DNA of 64,000 nt, taken from assembly GCF_963678635.1 (NCBI RefSeq), contig NC_087062.1, positions 36,546,052 through 36,610,051 on the forward strand. The letters are read 5' to 3'. Below, piece after piece: positions 24,043-36,369 of this stretch. The position numbers and the translations under genes were made by a program. The stretch comes from Symsagittifera roscoffensis. Lineage: Eukaryota; Xenacoelomorpha; Acoela; Convolutidae. Under the pieces are notes generated by a model, which had not been told where the DNA came from, searched no databases, and saw only the letters and a program-made list of their open reading frames with translations. Positions within the stretch are counted from its first letter, which is position 1. Every line of letters begins with the position of its first letter.

Positions 24043-24230
24043 GGTAGCTTCTTAGGAATTAATTGTCTTAGAGCGGCCCAGTAATAATCAGACTAGAGCT
24101 TAGTGTTTTTGAATGAAAAACTAGGGGTAGCTTGTTGAGACTTCAGTGTCTTAGAACGGCCCAGTATTTTTCGTGAAGTTGATTTCATTAGGTAACTTCT
24201 TGAGACTTAAGTGTCTTAGAGCGGCCTGAT
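24043..24230 (+). repeat. three 5' UTR repeats of the LINE, copy 1
   Basis: Cores at 24043, 24125 and 24190 share GGTAGCTTCTTGAGACTT...GTGTCTTAGAGCGGCC, spaced 82 and 65 bp. Each contains a near-palindrome AGACTTAAGTGTCT. They lie directly upstream of ORF1, where some LINEs carry promoter monomers. Confidence 0.7.
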
Positions 24231-24309
24231 AAAATCAAACTTAATGTGACTCCAAAACAAAAAAACTAGACGCAAAGGGACTGAATCTGTGAGTGAAATG
24301 GACGCTTGA

Positions 24310-25152
24310 CAATGTAAAACGTGCAAAAAGACCTATGGTAACATCGATGATGAGGTAATGGAGTGTGATAAATGTCATGAACACATTTGTACAAATATCC
24401 CTGACCAAGTCTACGATAACATATGTCAACCAGAAGTCATCTGGTGTTGCAGTTCCTGCACACCGAAGGTGAAAGTTCTAATTGAAGCTGACAAGAATCC
24501 AGAACCGGTTACACTACGGAGCGATCTGGACAAAACAATGGCGAACCTAACCCACATGATGAACGACTTCTACAAGTTTGTAGCAGGACCAAGAGCCGTG
24601 AATCAAACTGAACAGAAACCATGGGACATGGACTAACAACCGAAAGTCAAGCCACTAAAAGAAATTATAATGGAAGCATCTGAAGAGCAAAAAAGAGAGA
24701 ATACGACAAAAGAAGAAATAAGAACTTGATAATTTACAAAGCACCTGAGAAAACCCACCAAGACGGACATAACAGAAAGATAGAAGACAAACAACTGATA
24801 GAAACATTTCTAGCATCGTTCGAAAAGGGAAACAAAACAGCCACAAATTTTGTCCGACTTGGGAAGAAAAACGATGAAGCCACGACAAACAGACCACTGC
24901 TAGTATCCTCTTTGATAACGAAAAAGATGTAAACGAGATAATGAAAAACTTGAATAAATAAAAGATGCCGAATATAAAATCAAAAACCTGCGGATTGGCC
25001 CAGACAGGAGTCTCAAGGAACGAGAAGAAGTCAGAAGATTGATAGCAAAGGCAAAAAAACTTCAACGAAAAGGAACAAGGAGACTACGTGCACCTTGTGA
25101 GGGGGTTGCAAATAATGAGAATGAGGAAAAACCTCAAACTGGTCTTTATTAA
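24310..25152 (+). pseudogene. LINE ORF1 with PHD finger, broken, copy 1
   Basis: Begins after TGA at 24307-24309 with QCKTCKKTYGNIDDE. Cysteine pairs CKTC and CDKC, the HEHIC pair and the final WCCSSC give a C4HC3 PHD-finger spacing, as found in ORF1 of several CR1-clade LINEs. After a stop at 24634-24636 and a frame change, a basic RNA-binding-like part follows (RPLLVS, then IKNLRIGPDRSLKEREEVRR and KAKKLQRKGTRR), ending at TAA 25152. The ORF1 protein would bind LINE RNA. In this copy a small insertion breaks the frame near 24908, while copy 2 is open there. Confidence 0.75.
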
Positions 25153-25211
25153 TCTGGTACCCAAACATAGACATATTAACTCAAGACAAACTGCACGAAA
25201 TCACGTGGAGA

Positions 25212-25876
25212 ATGAATCAAGAAAAATTCAAGCCTGATGTCATCGCTATAGTGGAATGCAAACCGAAAAATTCTCGCGCAGAATGGAATCCAGTATGGCA
25301 TAAAATCCAATACTATAATATAAAATCAATAAATATGAACCCATCTGATCAAGGACGCGGAATTTTAGTTTATATTATGAAAACATTGACTACTCCTTGA
25401 ACACAAATAATTCTTCTTTCTATGAAAACTTGTTTTTAAAAATTAAAATTGGCGGGAACATCATCAACCTTGGTGAATTGTATAGAAGTCCAAACTCAAC
25501 TAAAGAAAAAAACCTCCAACTAAAAAATTTGATCGCCAATTTGAACGAGACACAATCAAATGACTCAACGCTAATAGTGGGGGACACAAATCTACCAGAG
25601 ATAGATTGGGAGGCCATGAGTACATTAAAATATGAAAATAGCACTGCGTTCACCTTTATAGAGGCAGTAAAGGACGCACTACTAACAAAACATATCAAAG
25701 AGCCTATGAGGTTTTTTGGCAGAGACAAGGCATCACTGCTTGATTTTGTGATATCAGATATAGTCTTAAAAGATCTAGACACCACGTTAGAGGCACCAAT
25801 CGGAAAAAGTGACCACGTCCTTTTCAAGATAGATGTGCCATTAAAAAAGGTTAAATCGAAATGTAAAAACCGCTGA
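25212..25876 (+). pseudogene. LINE ORF2 endonuclease domain (APE type), frameshifted, copy 1
   Basis: An apurinic-endonuclease-like domain that would nick target DNA for target-primed reverse transcription. Visible motifs are VIAIVECKPKN, GDTNLPEIDW (the CR1 GDFN-type motif), SLLDFVISD and KSDHVLFKID with the catalytic SDH. A missing G near 25379 (TTATGAAAAC against TTATGGAAAAC in copy 2) splits the frame. The domain ends at TGA 25874-25876, which is in frame with the RT that follows. Confidence 0.85.
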
Positions 25877-25903
25877 AACTATGAAAAAGGAGACTAGCAT
25901 TGG

Positions 25904-27177
25904 ATGAGAAACCATCTAGCTGACCCAACGGTTCAGTTAAATACATGGGAAAAACTGAAAAACTGCATGAGAGAATTAGTCGAAAAATTCGTGCCTTTAA
26001 TTAAGATACACAGCAGTGGCAACAAAATGCCACTAGCAAGGGCGGTGCGCATGAAGATAAAAGAAAAAAAAGTCTGGAAAACATTCAAAAACTATGAAAC
26101 AGCCGAAAATTTGACCAAATATAAAACCAAACGAAATGAAGTTAGATCGGCCACACGACCGGAGGCACTCACACGTGAAAAAGAAATATCATCAGAAGTT
26201 GAAACTAATCCGAAAAAGTTCTGGAGTTACGTGCGCCAAAAAACTACCATAAGAGAATCAATCCCCGCTTTAATAAAACCAAATGGTATGCTATCTGATA
26301 CAGACGAAGAAAAGGCAGAAGTGCTCTCGAACTTCTTTGCATCGGTTTTCACTGACGAAACCCCGAGTTACTGGGACATCAGCCCTCCAGCAACCGCCAG
26401 CATTGATGACAACCTGGAGCTAACAATGAATGACAGATCCGAGAATGACAGATCCGAGAAGAACTCAATCGCTTTGAATGACAGATCCGAGAAGAACTCA
26501 ATCGCTTTGACACTTCAAAGTCGCCTGAACTAGATGGAATTCATCCTAGGGACCTCTTTGAATTACGAGAATTCATCTTAAAACCACTTTTGATTATTTT
26601 CCAAACCTCTTGGGAGACAAGCAAATTACCCGAAGACTGGAAAATGGCTAACGTTTCTGCAATATTCAAAAAAGGTAAAAAATCGATGGCATATAACTAT
26701 AGAACAATCAGTTCAACATCAATATGTTGCAAGTTGTTCGAAAAGTTTGTGCGAAAGCATTTAATGGATCATTTCAATGAAAAAGATCATTTCAATCTTA
26801 CAGCTCCTGAAAAGAAATGATGACTTCGTCAGGGCAATGGACGAACATGAAAATGTCGACGTGGTACACCTGGACTTCAACAAAGCTTTCGATTCGGTAC
26901 CACACAAAAGGTTGATCGGAGTTCTTAGACAGTATGGAGTACTTGGAAGCACCTTGAACTGGATAACAAACTTTCTTTTGGGACGACAACAGAGATTGGT
27001 AATTAACTATTCAAGATCCGCGTGGCAGCCAGTAAAAAGTGGGATACCCCAGGGTTCAGTACTCGGCCCAGTACTGTTTTTAATATACATCAACGCAATG
27101 CCGGATAAAATAGCGTCAAAAATATTTATATTTGCTCACGATGCAAAATTATACCGTCAAATTGAAGACAAATTGGA
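25904..27177 (+). pseudogene. LINE ORF2 reverse transcriptase, defective, copy 1
   Basis: In-frame stops TGA and TAG separate it from the endonuclease. It contains the pre-RT segment ...KKFWSYVRQKT, a frameshift near 26510-26560, WKMANVSAIFKKGKK, motif A (HLDFNKAFDSVPHK), motif B (SGIPQGSVLGPVLFLIYIN) and motif C reading FAHD (27131-27142) where FADD is required. Loss of the first aspartate should abolish catalysis. A 33-bp unit (NDRSEKNSIAL) is tandemly repeated at 26429-26509. The frame ends artificially at the duplication junction. Confidence 0.88.
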
Positions 27178-27837
27178 CCAAGCATGTCACTGAACTTCTG
27201 CGAAAGGTAGAACTGAATTATTTGTTGGAATGTGTTCTCGTTATGAAAAAACGCATTGTTATTTTTTGGAGAACTTTCCAGTGCCAAGGAGAGCGTCATG
27301 TGACTATAATTTGATCTATTCTTTGTATTGTAAAAAATATTTTTAAAATTCCAGAAAAAACCGATTTATCAACTGAAAAGAAATTAACCCCTTTTCTCAT
27401 CCAGCTAGAGGTTAATTTCCTTCAACCGAATAACAATTCCATTTTATATTTCTGTACAAAGCAATTGTCCGCTTGGACTATTCTCTTCAATGCGCCTCTT
27501 TTCTTGAACAACTTGAGTTCTTCTCAACTTTTCTGTTTTCTGCTGATAAAATCCATTCAATTTCTCTTTTCCATGGTGACAAAAATTCAGCTAGTTAATT
27601 AATTAAGTACTGAAACAACCTTCATGATAATTTTTTCATAATTCATTTTTAACATTTAACTTTCACCATTTGCACGGCGGTACCAGTTGCAGTAGCTGGG
27701 ATCAAACTCTCTGCCATAAAAAAACCAAAAAATTTTGCTGTTTCGACGCACCTCTGCAAAGGTTTTGATTATTTCAAAATAGGTCCAACTTGCAATAGGT
27801 CAAAATAGGTCAAAATGGTGTCGTTCAAAATAGGTCC

Positions 27838-27993
27838 AAAACGGGTACGATGAAAAGAAAAAGTGTTCTCTCTCAAAGGTTTGTATAATATTTACAAAAG
27901 CTAAATTTATAATTGAAATATAAAACTAGCTTTTTGTAAATATTATTCAAACCTTTTAGAGAAACCTCTTTTTCTTTTCATCATACCCGTTTT
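27838..27993. repeat. foldback element (long hairpin), copy 2
   Basis: Counterpart of 10205-10361, with outer arms AAAACGGGTACGATGAAAAG and CTTTTCATCATACCCGTTTT. The outermost bases pair better here than in copy 1 (AAAACGGG against CCCGTTTT). Confidence 0.8.
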
Positions 27994-28339
27994 CACTGCA
28001 TACAAATTCATCAAACGGTAACTCCTACATTCCAATCTTTTCTTCAAACCGACTTGTACCCGGTTTGTTTCTTGAAAATGTTCTGTCTATAGTTATGAAT
28101 GCAAACTTCTCCCGTGATAACAATACCCTTTTAATGGCGATGACAGCCTCGCAAGTTTATCAAGAATAGTCTCTTATAAAGAATGATCAAGTTGTTTGAC
28201 GACAAGGCTATGCTCGTAATATATGCTAATTGTGTTTGTTCAAAAAAAAACACTTTTAAGTTTGAAAGTTTGATTTCAAAAAGTAGTTCGAATATTTGCC
28301 GCAGATTCTTGAAGATCATTGAATAGTATTTGTTTTCAG

Positions 28340-31300
28340 GGTGGTCCGATAACTAATGGACTGAATGGTGTTGTCTCTAATGGTTTGGGAGATGGGCAAA
28401 CTGCAGATATAAAGGACTTGGTGAAGGATGCGGTGAAGGAGTATTTTGACAGTATGAATCTGCCCCAGCTAGCCTCCCAATCTTACTCACACAGTCCACT
28501 GCAGCAGAAGCCGCAGACATTGGGCAACCCAGAGTTCAGAGGTCGGTTGAGCACATAACATAAAACTACTTAGTGGTCATAGCAACTCCATTTCAATCGG
28601 GTTTGATTGTTTGGTCTCCATCATCGTCTGGTTTTGTTGCTAAAGAGTTGACCTGTCATATATAACTATAACTGAGTCAGCGATTTTTCAGAAATCAACA
28701 TTGCTGATTTTGTCCCTGGTCAACGGCCACTTATCCATGACCAGGAGAGATTCAGCTTTGTTCAAAACTGGAGTTTCAGGACTGGATTCGTGCTATTTAA
28801 GCGCTAAATCAGGGCTGAAAAACCACTGCAATAACCATGAACATCCCTGACTCTTCACTCATTCAATGCTAGTTCAGAGCTGAAACAACGCTGCAAAAAT
28901 CCAAACTCTGTACATCCCTGCTTCTTCAGTAAACCTGAGCTAATCTAGACCTGGCGCGGATCTAGCAATTTCTCGAGGGAGGGGTTGAGCTTATAAAAAA
29001 ATAAAAAGTTTTATTATAGAATTTTTCGGGTCAACCTAATTGATTTTCCGTACTCTCCTCTATCTAGAACCTATTTTTTGAAAAATTTTGACTAAACAAT
29101 TGTAACTTTTTGGCGCGCTCTTCCCTCTCAAAGTTATTATATGCTGGGATCAGCGACCCGAGTCGTCAGGCCAAAAATGCATGTCGGTATATAATACCGA
29201 ATAGACGAGCCTTTGAAAGGTCAGAACCCATGAGATAGTTAGAGTCTATAGACTGAACAGTTGAAAAGATGACGCAAAGCGCCAATGTATTTTGCCAATT
29301 ACGCTTTATAAGAACTGGATATATTAAAACTGCATCGAAATCATAATCAAACCTTTTTCAAAAGCTCTTCACCTTACAATACAGCAATCTAATTTGAAAG
29401 TCTGTTCTAATAATTTTGGGAATCAACATCCCGGGTTGAACTCCATAAACCAAAAATACTTATCTTACAGTTCCATACATCGAAACTGCTAATCATACAA
29501 ATCCGTCATCAAATGCATGGAAAAATGCTAGTCATACAACTTTCATACAATTTCAAAAAATCATTGAAAAAAGATTCGAACTAGTTTTTGCGGCAATTTG
29601 AACCAAATAAAGCAGTCTGGTGATGAAAAAAAAACAATTTGTCTTTTTTTTTTGGAAAAAAAAATGGTTATAATACACTTTCCATATATAAAAATTGTAC
29701 GACTTGACTTTTTTTGATGGCGACATCAATAATTTTTCCAATTTATATTGAAATTTCCCCAAAAGTTATATTCGAGTTTTCTTAACTTTTTCTGTATCAT
29801 GGGAGTTTTACGAAATTGTATGATACGCATTTTTCAAATATAAAAATTGTATGAGAAGCATTTTTGGTCAACCCGGGATATTCCTCCAAAACTGATATTT
29901 CATAGATTTCTGCGGAATTCAAACTAATAGAGGGACACATTTTCTTGCGAAAACTCTGGACTACAATTTAAGTGAATAGAGTGTTTGTTTGTATTGATTC
30001 CAGAAAGAAATAACTTCTTTCGCTAGTGACTCACTTTTTACTGTTTTATGTTTTTTCTTATCCTCGTACAACCTTGTATAGTAAAAAAAATTCTCGGCAT
30101 ACTTGGATATATTTTTTATTTTGGCACTTCTGTACTGAACCACGATAATCGACATAAATTATAAAATCCGTTGTTTGGCCAGTTGCATTTGCCGATAAAA
30201 TATTATTATAATTTTCCTAGGATAAAACGCAACCAAAAAATCAAATTCAGGCAGCGTTAGTAGGCAAGCATAGTGGCCTAAGCTTGAAGCGACCCAGCTT
30301 CTCTCACATTCGGTATTGTGCGCATGAATCAATGTTTTCGCATTTTGATTTTTCAGCTAATTGAATGTGGGTCTACACAGAAACTCATATAAATGAGTGA
30401 GTTTTGATCTTTTTTTGTATGATAGAGCAGAACTGAAAGTAAGTTTTTCCAAAAAAAAAATTAATTGGAAAAACTTTCAATATTTTGTTCCTTTTTCTTG
30501 CAAATATTTTAAAAGACTGTAGTTGTTTAAAACTGTTCAAGAGGCATTGAATCCAGTCAAACAATTCAAAGCGTTTCCCCTATCAATTCTTTTTGTTTTG
30601 AGTTTTGAAAATTCCAAAAACTTAGCTGAGAGCCCAATTTTCCTGCAAACTTTTTTTTCATCAAACTCCTAAGAATATCCTCAAACTCAGGAAAATAAAT
30701 AATTTCCCGGGTCGACAAAAATTTTTTGTTCTACATTTTCATACAACTAAAAAAATGTTAGTCGAACATTTTCACACAATTTAGAAAAAATATTGTATGA
30801 AAATAGTAAAATGAGATTTTTTACGACACAATGATTAAATATAAGCCTTTTTTGCTGATCTGGAATAAATAAGTTTTTGCCATGGCTTTACATGAAAGTT
30901 ACATGCTTTCTGATTTCCCTTCACAAACACAATGATCAAGGAACTTCTAACATAAGAAAACCCCGTGTGTAAGCGGCAGTTACCACGCAGCTAAATTGCA
31001 TTTGGTAATCCTGGCTATGTAAGTAAAGGTTTGGGTTTGATTCAAAATCATATACAAAAAGCCTAACTTTTTGTTTATGGCTCTAGAAAACTTCTACTTC
31101 ATAAGTTAAAACATGGCCTATTTTTGTTTAGAGTAATAGGTTTATCTTAGCATATAAAAACCAATAAAAAGTATTTGTCTCACAATTTTTGCTTTTAGTT
31201 TTTGGATTTATTCAGTGAAAAATTTAGCTTCAACTACGTTATAGTTACAAAACAACAAATTTTCAGGCAAAATATTTATTTGAGCTCAGAAGCGAATTTG

Positions 31301-33805
31301 CAATAAAAAAAGCGAAAACTGCCACGTTGTTGACATCTAACTACGACGGCATCAAACATGTTTTATAGTTATTGCCAAATAATTGGCAATCTTGTTGACC
31401 TTGAGCAGTTTAATCGGTCAAAAACTGTTGAAGTTTAAGTTAATTAGTTTTTCGGAAACCAATTTCATGTGTGGAAATCAGTAACAAGATGAAAATATTT
31501 TGCTTTGCCATTAATATAGCATTAGGTATATTTCAATTTTAAACCAATTCAAGATAATTTTTGCATTGTAAACCAATTCAAGCTTTTTTTTCATAGAATT
31601 CATCTATGAATTTGTATCATTGACTTTTCTTGTTTGAACGTCTACACGGCTAACTATAAATTTTTGGTCATTTGGTCTTTTTGGTCAAAAATCTGCTCAC
31701 TATATTCAAGAATAAACAATTAAAAACGCATTATACTAGGAAATAAAAAAACTGGAATGCTCGTCTTCATCTGAAAAAATTTTTATTCATTTTCGAAGAG
31801 GGGTTCCAAATGTCGTGTCTATCTCTGAGTTTTCTCTGAGAGTGGGGTTGGAGCTTATACGGGCTGATGTACCAGGAAATGTATATCTGTAAGACCACTA
31901 GTTAAATAATAAAATTGCATTGTAACAGCGGGAAATGTTGAAAGGATCTAATGTGTATTATACGATAATCTCTGCAATTGCATAGGCTACAATGAGTCTG
32001 GCGAGGAGGTGTGGGCGGTGGTGAAGAAAGACCCCTTTGCAGAACTTGGGCTGATGAATACAAGTGCATCCAGACCAGGAAGCAGAATGATGGCTTTGAG
32101 ACAGTCAGCGCCTCCCAACTCATTCCAGGTTGGTGCTTGATGTCGTTAAATTATGCCAATTATTCACGAAAACAAGTCATTTTTTCTCTTATAGCCATTA
32201 TTTAAAACGTTTGTTCACAGAGCGATACCTAAACAACGGTATTGTCAATAAAATATTAACAAGACTGCTCTTATCAGGGCGAAGCCCTGAATGTTCCGAC
32301 TGCCTTTTAAGGTTTATGGAGCAGCAGTAATAACATTTAAAAAATTAAATGAAATAAAAATAAATGAAAATTTTTTATTCTAAATTTTTTATGAAAATCA
32401 TCCCCCCACACGCCAAATAAAGTACGAAAAGATAGATTTCGTTCCTTGTAACATATCAATTATGACAAATAAGCTTCGTTAAACCAATTTGGAACGATTT
32501 ATAAGACGGATTAAACCTCCGCTTACGCGTTAATAGCGCGAATTATATCGCGCGTTAATTGTCCCAAATTGGTCAAAGTGGCCAAAAAGGCAATCTTTAA
32601 ACCCTAATAACTTTACGAAAAATGATCACAGGTGAAATATCTTTTCAAATTTAAGCTCAGGACAACAATACCTTTTGAATGATATTAAAAAAAATCCGTC
32701 AAAAATGGCTAGTTAAAAAGTCGAAATTTGTCTGAAGAAAAAAAAACCCACCCCGAGCACAAATATTCCGTTACTTTCGTATCGAAAGTCGGAACAATAA
32801 AATTTTGGTTTGAAGTGAAGCTTATGAATAGTTTCCGAAAAGTTATTGCATAACTTCCGTCAGGCAAAGAACCATTCATTCCTACAATTTGCTTTTTCTA
32901 AGCACTTTAAAATTTTCAAGATAAACAAAATGGATGCTCAGCTCGGTGTTCGTTGAGCTGAAATGCTCTTCAGTAACCACTCCAGACACTATAGAGTTTG
33001 TAACTTAGTCTGTAGCTATGGTAAATGAATTCAAGTTGAACAAATTGTGCTTGTTCAGCTGGCTGTCTTTTCAGAGATCCCAGAACCAGCTGTGGAACAA
33101 TGATGGCGACTTCCAGAATAGTCTGAACAGCTGGGCCACGGCTGCTCCCAGTCACGGTAAGAGCATAGCAATCTCAGCATAGCAATCTCAAATATACAGC
33201 AATAATAAATGTCTCTGATCTGAGTTTTCATTTAGAGCGGGAGATAGTGAAGAACCTACTGAAAAGACTGAATGGAGGCCAAACTCCTGCGGAATTTGCA
33301 AACAGGTAATCATAATTATTCAACCTATCAGGTTTTGAATTTTCCAAAAATAACCTAACAACTGTAATTTTTAAATTTAACCGTTCGCAAAAACATTTTT
33401 TGGCTATTAATGATGATTAAAGCAAGAATTAAATAGCTTTTATCTAATTATAGCCACCAGCAAATTATAGCCCTATCATAAAGATTCCTACTGTAGTGGG
33501 GCGATCTATTTTTTGTGACAAGGCGGGGAGTGGGAGCTATAGTTGCAAAGCCCTGAAATGTACTATTTATATTCATCGTAGACCTTCGCGACGTGCTGCT
33601 AGTGCCACACCCGTGGAACCCTACCAATACCAGTGTGATCTGAGCATGTTCTCCAACCCGCCCTTCAACCCCTCCTGACACTTCACCATAAATCCAGAGT
33701 GGACCAGCGAACGCCTAGAGGTCAAGAAGATCCCAGCTGCCCATCTGCACCCGTCGGCTACTCTGAAAAACAAACTGGGACTTCTCAGAAGCTGATCTAA
33801 TAGAA
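28340..33805 (+). pseudogene. truncated second copy of the unknown gene
   Basis: Exons corresponding to 3-7 of the upstream gene are at 28340-28541, 31986-32128, 33075-33156, 33236-33305 and 33582 onward, with all splice sites kept. Exons 1 and most of 2 are absent because the duplication junction lies at 27177/27178. The final exon has TGA at 33676-33678 where copy 1 has AGA, removing the last 43 residues. Other changes include Arg to His in exon 3 and Met to Thr in exon 5. With no 5' exons and a nonsense codon, this copy should not make the full protein. If the repeat is really a second haplotype, it would be a null allele. Confidence 0.8.
29428..29879. mobile_element. MITE-like CCCGGG foldback element, copy 2
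   Basis: Counterpart of 12047-12497 with the same terminal inverted repeats and a length of 452 bp. Its presence in both copies places insertion before the duplication. Confidence 0.6.
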
Positions 33806-33818
33806 ACGAGAAGACCAA

Positions 33819-36369
33819 AAATAATAAGTAAAGCTAAGCTATGGAATTAAAGACACGCAATGAAAAATTGAATTAATAATTTTAAAAAATGCTTCGCTAA
33901 TTTAGATCCAAATGATCGTCTTTAAAAATCATACAGGAATCAAGAACAATCTTTTGTTGCGACCACAGCTATCTTCTTGAATGTTTCAGCAAAAAAGGTT
34001 AAAATAATTAGTATAAAGAAATGTTTCAGAATTGGTGTTTTTTGGTCAAAAGAGAAGTGAGATATTGAGCTGCAAGACTTAGCTCCTCGTATCTCAGTGA
34101 ACATATGTTAACTCGAGTTTAAAAATTCAAGGTGAGTGATATGATAAAAAGGAGAAGAGTCTGGGGCTGTGCAAGTATCTTAGAATGCTTCAACCACACT
34201 TCGTGTGGCTTGGCAGAAAATTATAGATGAGAAAAATTTTCCAAACAACGCTACAATGGCAAAGAGTATGATGATATAAACCAAAAGTCAGTTGATAAAG
34301 GATACACTCAAAAAGCGATGAAATAAAATTGGTTTCTAGTTAATTTGATTTCAAATGTCAGTTGTTAAATAAAATCTCTTTCGAGTCACAGTCGTTTTTA
34401 CCTATACGCTAAAAACTTTTGGAAATTTTTGGAAAAAGAGTTTTTGAATTATTATGTCTATTTGAACGGTAAAAAACTTTTTTTTTTTCAAGTGTATCTT
34501 CGTTAAATTGCTTTTTTGTTTTTCCCTATTGAGTTATGTCCAGGAGTGGCTCACTCATAAAGTAATTTCAGATAAGATATACCATCTGTTCATCACGCTA
34601 TCTTATTTTTGGTCGGATAGATTCGTGCAACTTCTTAGTCTAATACCAATCCTAATCTTACTCTTATATCTCCTAGTCTCAATAGATCTATTGTATACTG
34701 GTATCTGCGAGTTAGATATCAGGAACTGTCTCGAAGGAGAAAACTGTTTTCTAATAAAATTTATTTTGCCCTGGTGCTGAAACTATGAATAGCTTCAGCG
34801 TTACAAATAATTGTAATTGTTAGTTATGGATCATGATTGGTAAGTTAGAAACGTTTTAAAGAGATAGTTTTATCAATAATATAATTGCATATAAATACTA
34901 GTTTTAAACTGATTCCACCCATCCAGGGCTTAGAGAGTTTTAAATTTTAAAGCCTATTGCAGTAAAGAACGGATGGAGAGATTTCTTGTTACTCTGACCA
35001 ATTTCTTTTTGAACCAGTGACTGCGTGAGAGAAGAGGGAGAGAAAGTTGTTTTGGAGTAGATGTCTTCATAGAGAGTAGGGGGAGTCTTGTTCGTGTTCA
35101 AGAAGTGGGTCTCGTTTAGCCTATATCGTCTTGAATGATTGTGTCAAGCAGTCAAGAATTGAGAATGATGCAGTGATGTGTTGATTTCGTTAAGCTAGAG
35201 AGAGGCTACGTGAAAGATGAAGTTTGACTTCTCAGTGTGAACTGCCAAGTGACTTGGATCGGTATGTGAAGTCAACATCGAGTTGGCCATTGATCTTCTT
35301 CAATGTGTTGCTTTGCTTCGATGTTGGGTCCACACTTCAAGTCCTGTGAGGGTTGTGACTACGGCAAGAAACCAACAGATTTGCCATTTCACAGTCGGAT
35401 TGTTGTCGAGTTTTTATCTCGTATTGCTGATCGATCCGGTTGCTCTAAGAATTCTTTTTACATTGCATTTTAAACCTATATCTTGTTAGTGAGATTAGTT
35501 TTAGTTATGATATTCATTAGTTGTTTTCGCATCAGCGTTTTTGTTTAGTTTCGGTAATTTTAAAGAGTCGCTCAAACTAGAGCAACTCTCGTCAAAAATT
35601 GAGTGCGTGTCGTAAGCGTGGCTAAAGCGCGGTGGGTTAGGCCGGCTATAGAGCATGCTCAGGACATTCTTATGGGTAGTGAGGCCATTTGAAGGGGGGA
35701 ATATATTTTCCGTCCCTCTGAGCAGAATCTCTTTTCATGTTCAACTTTTTGCTCTTTTTGTCAGGTGTTTTCTCTTTTTTGTTTTTGGCTGTGTCCTTTT
35801 ATCAAAAACAGATTGTTTTATTTTGGGTTTTCATTTTTACATTTTGGTGTTTTAAGTGGTTTCAATAAAACTTGAAATTCGTTTAAAAAGAATAGTTTTC
35901 TATTTTTAATCTGCGTACCTTGGGATTTTTTTATACATTCGGTTCGTTTTTGGGTGTTAGTAAGCTGCGTTGGTTAGCTTTAAAGTACTTATAGTTCCTT
36001 CTAACTGTGTTGAAGGAAAGTTTGAATCGTGTGAAGCCAAGTTAGAGTTGTTATCAGTTACTGTTGAAATCGAGTTTGGCGAGTTTGGTGAAATGTGGGC
36101 GACTAAATGAAAGTATTCAGTTAAAAAAGAAGCTCAAATAAAATAGTGAGTTTCTTGTATTCATTTGCTTTATATTGGTTTACTACTTCGTTTTTTTTCT
36201 AAAGAATTATTATTTTATTGCAATTTGTTTTAAACTTATTTCACTTGAATAATTCAGTTTCACTGTTGGATTAAAACGTTTAAAATTTAAATAAATTGTT
36301 TGTTTCTTATTTTAGTTTTATTCTTTTAGATAAGTGATTGGTGAAATTTAAAAAAGGAAAATGAAAAAC
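33819..36369. other. AT-rich region without recognisable gene, copy 2
   Basis: Counterpart of 16408-18989, with the same LTR-like or polyadenylation-like stretch (CAATAAAAC near 35865). A few bases of the GTTCGTG repeat are missing at about 35050. Nothing further seen. Confidence 0.35.

Larger units (their letters stand above)
9517..27177 (+). repeat. tandem duplication, copy 1 (17.66 kb)
   Basis: This block is repeated in the same orientation beginning at 27178. It contains the 3' exons of the gene, the AT-rich region, the decayed minus-strand remnant and most of the CR1 LINE. At the right end the LINE sequence ...AAATTGGA is joined directly to CCAAGCATGT, which is the sequence at 9517. The intact LINE context at 62171 reads GGATGTAACATG instead. 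This makes 27177/27178 the novel duplication junction, with at most one base of microhomology. Confidence 0.92.
24000..27177 (+). mobile_element. CR1-like LINE, degenerate, 3'-truncated by the duplication junction (copy 1)
   Basis: Order: 5' UTR with three repeats, PHD-finger ORF1, APE-type endonuclease, RT. The left limit is not defined by any visible signal; 24000 is approximate. The right end is the tandem-duplication breakpoint, not a LINE 3' end; the missing last ~0.8 kb corresponds to 62176-63000 on the far side of the LTR element. Relative to copy 2 this copy has additional indels: one G lost near 25379 and about 16 bp lost near 26795. Confidence 0.88.
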
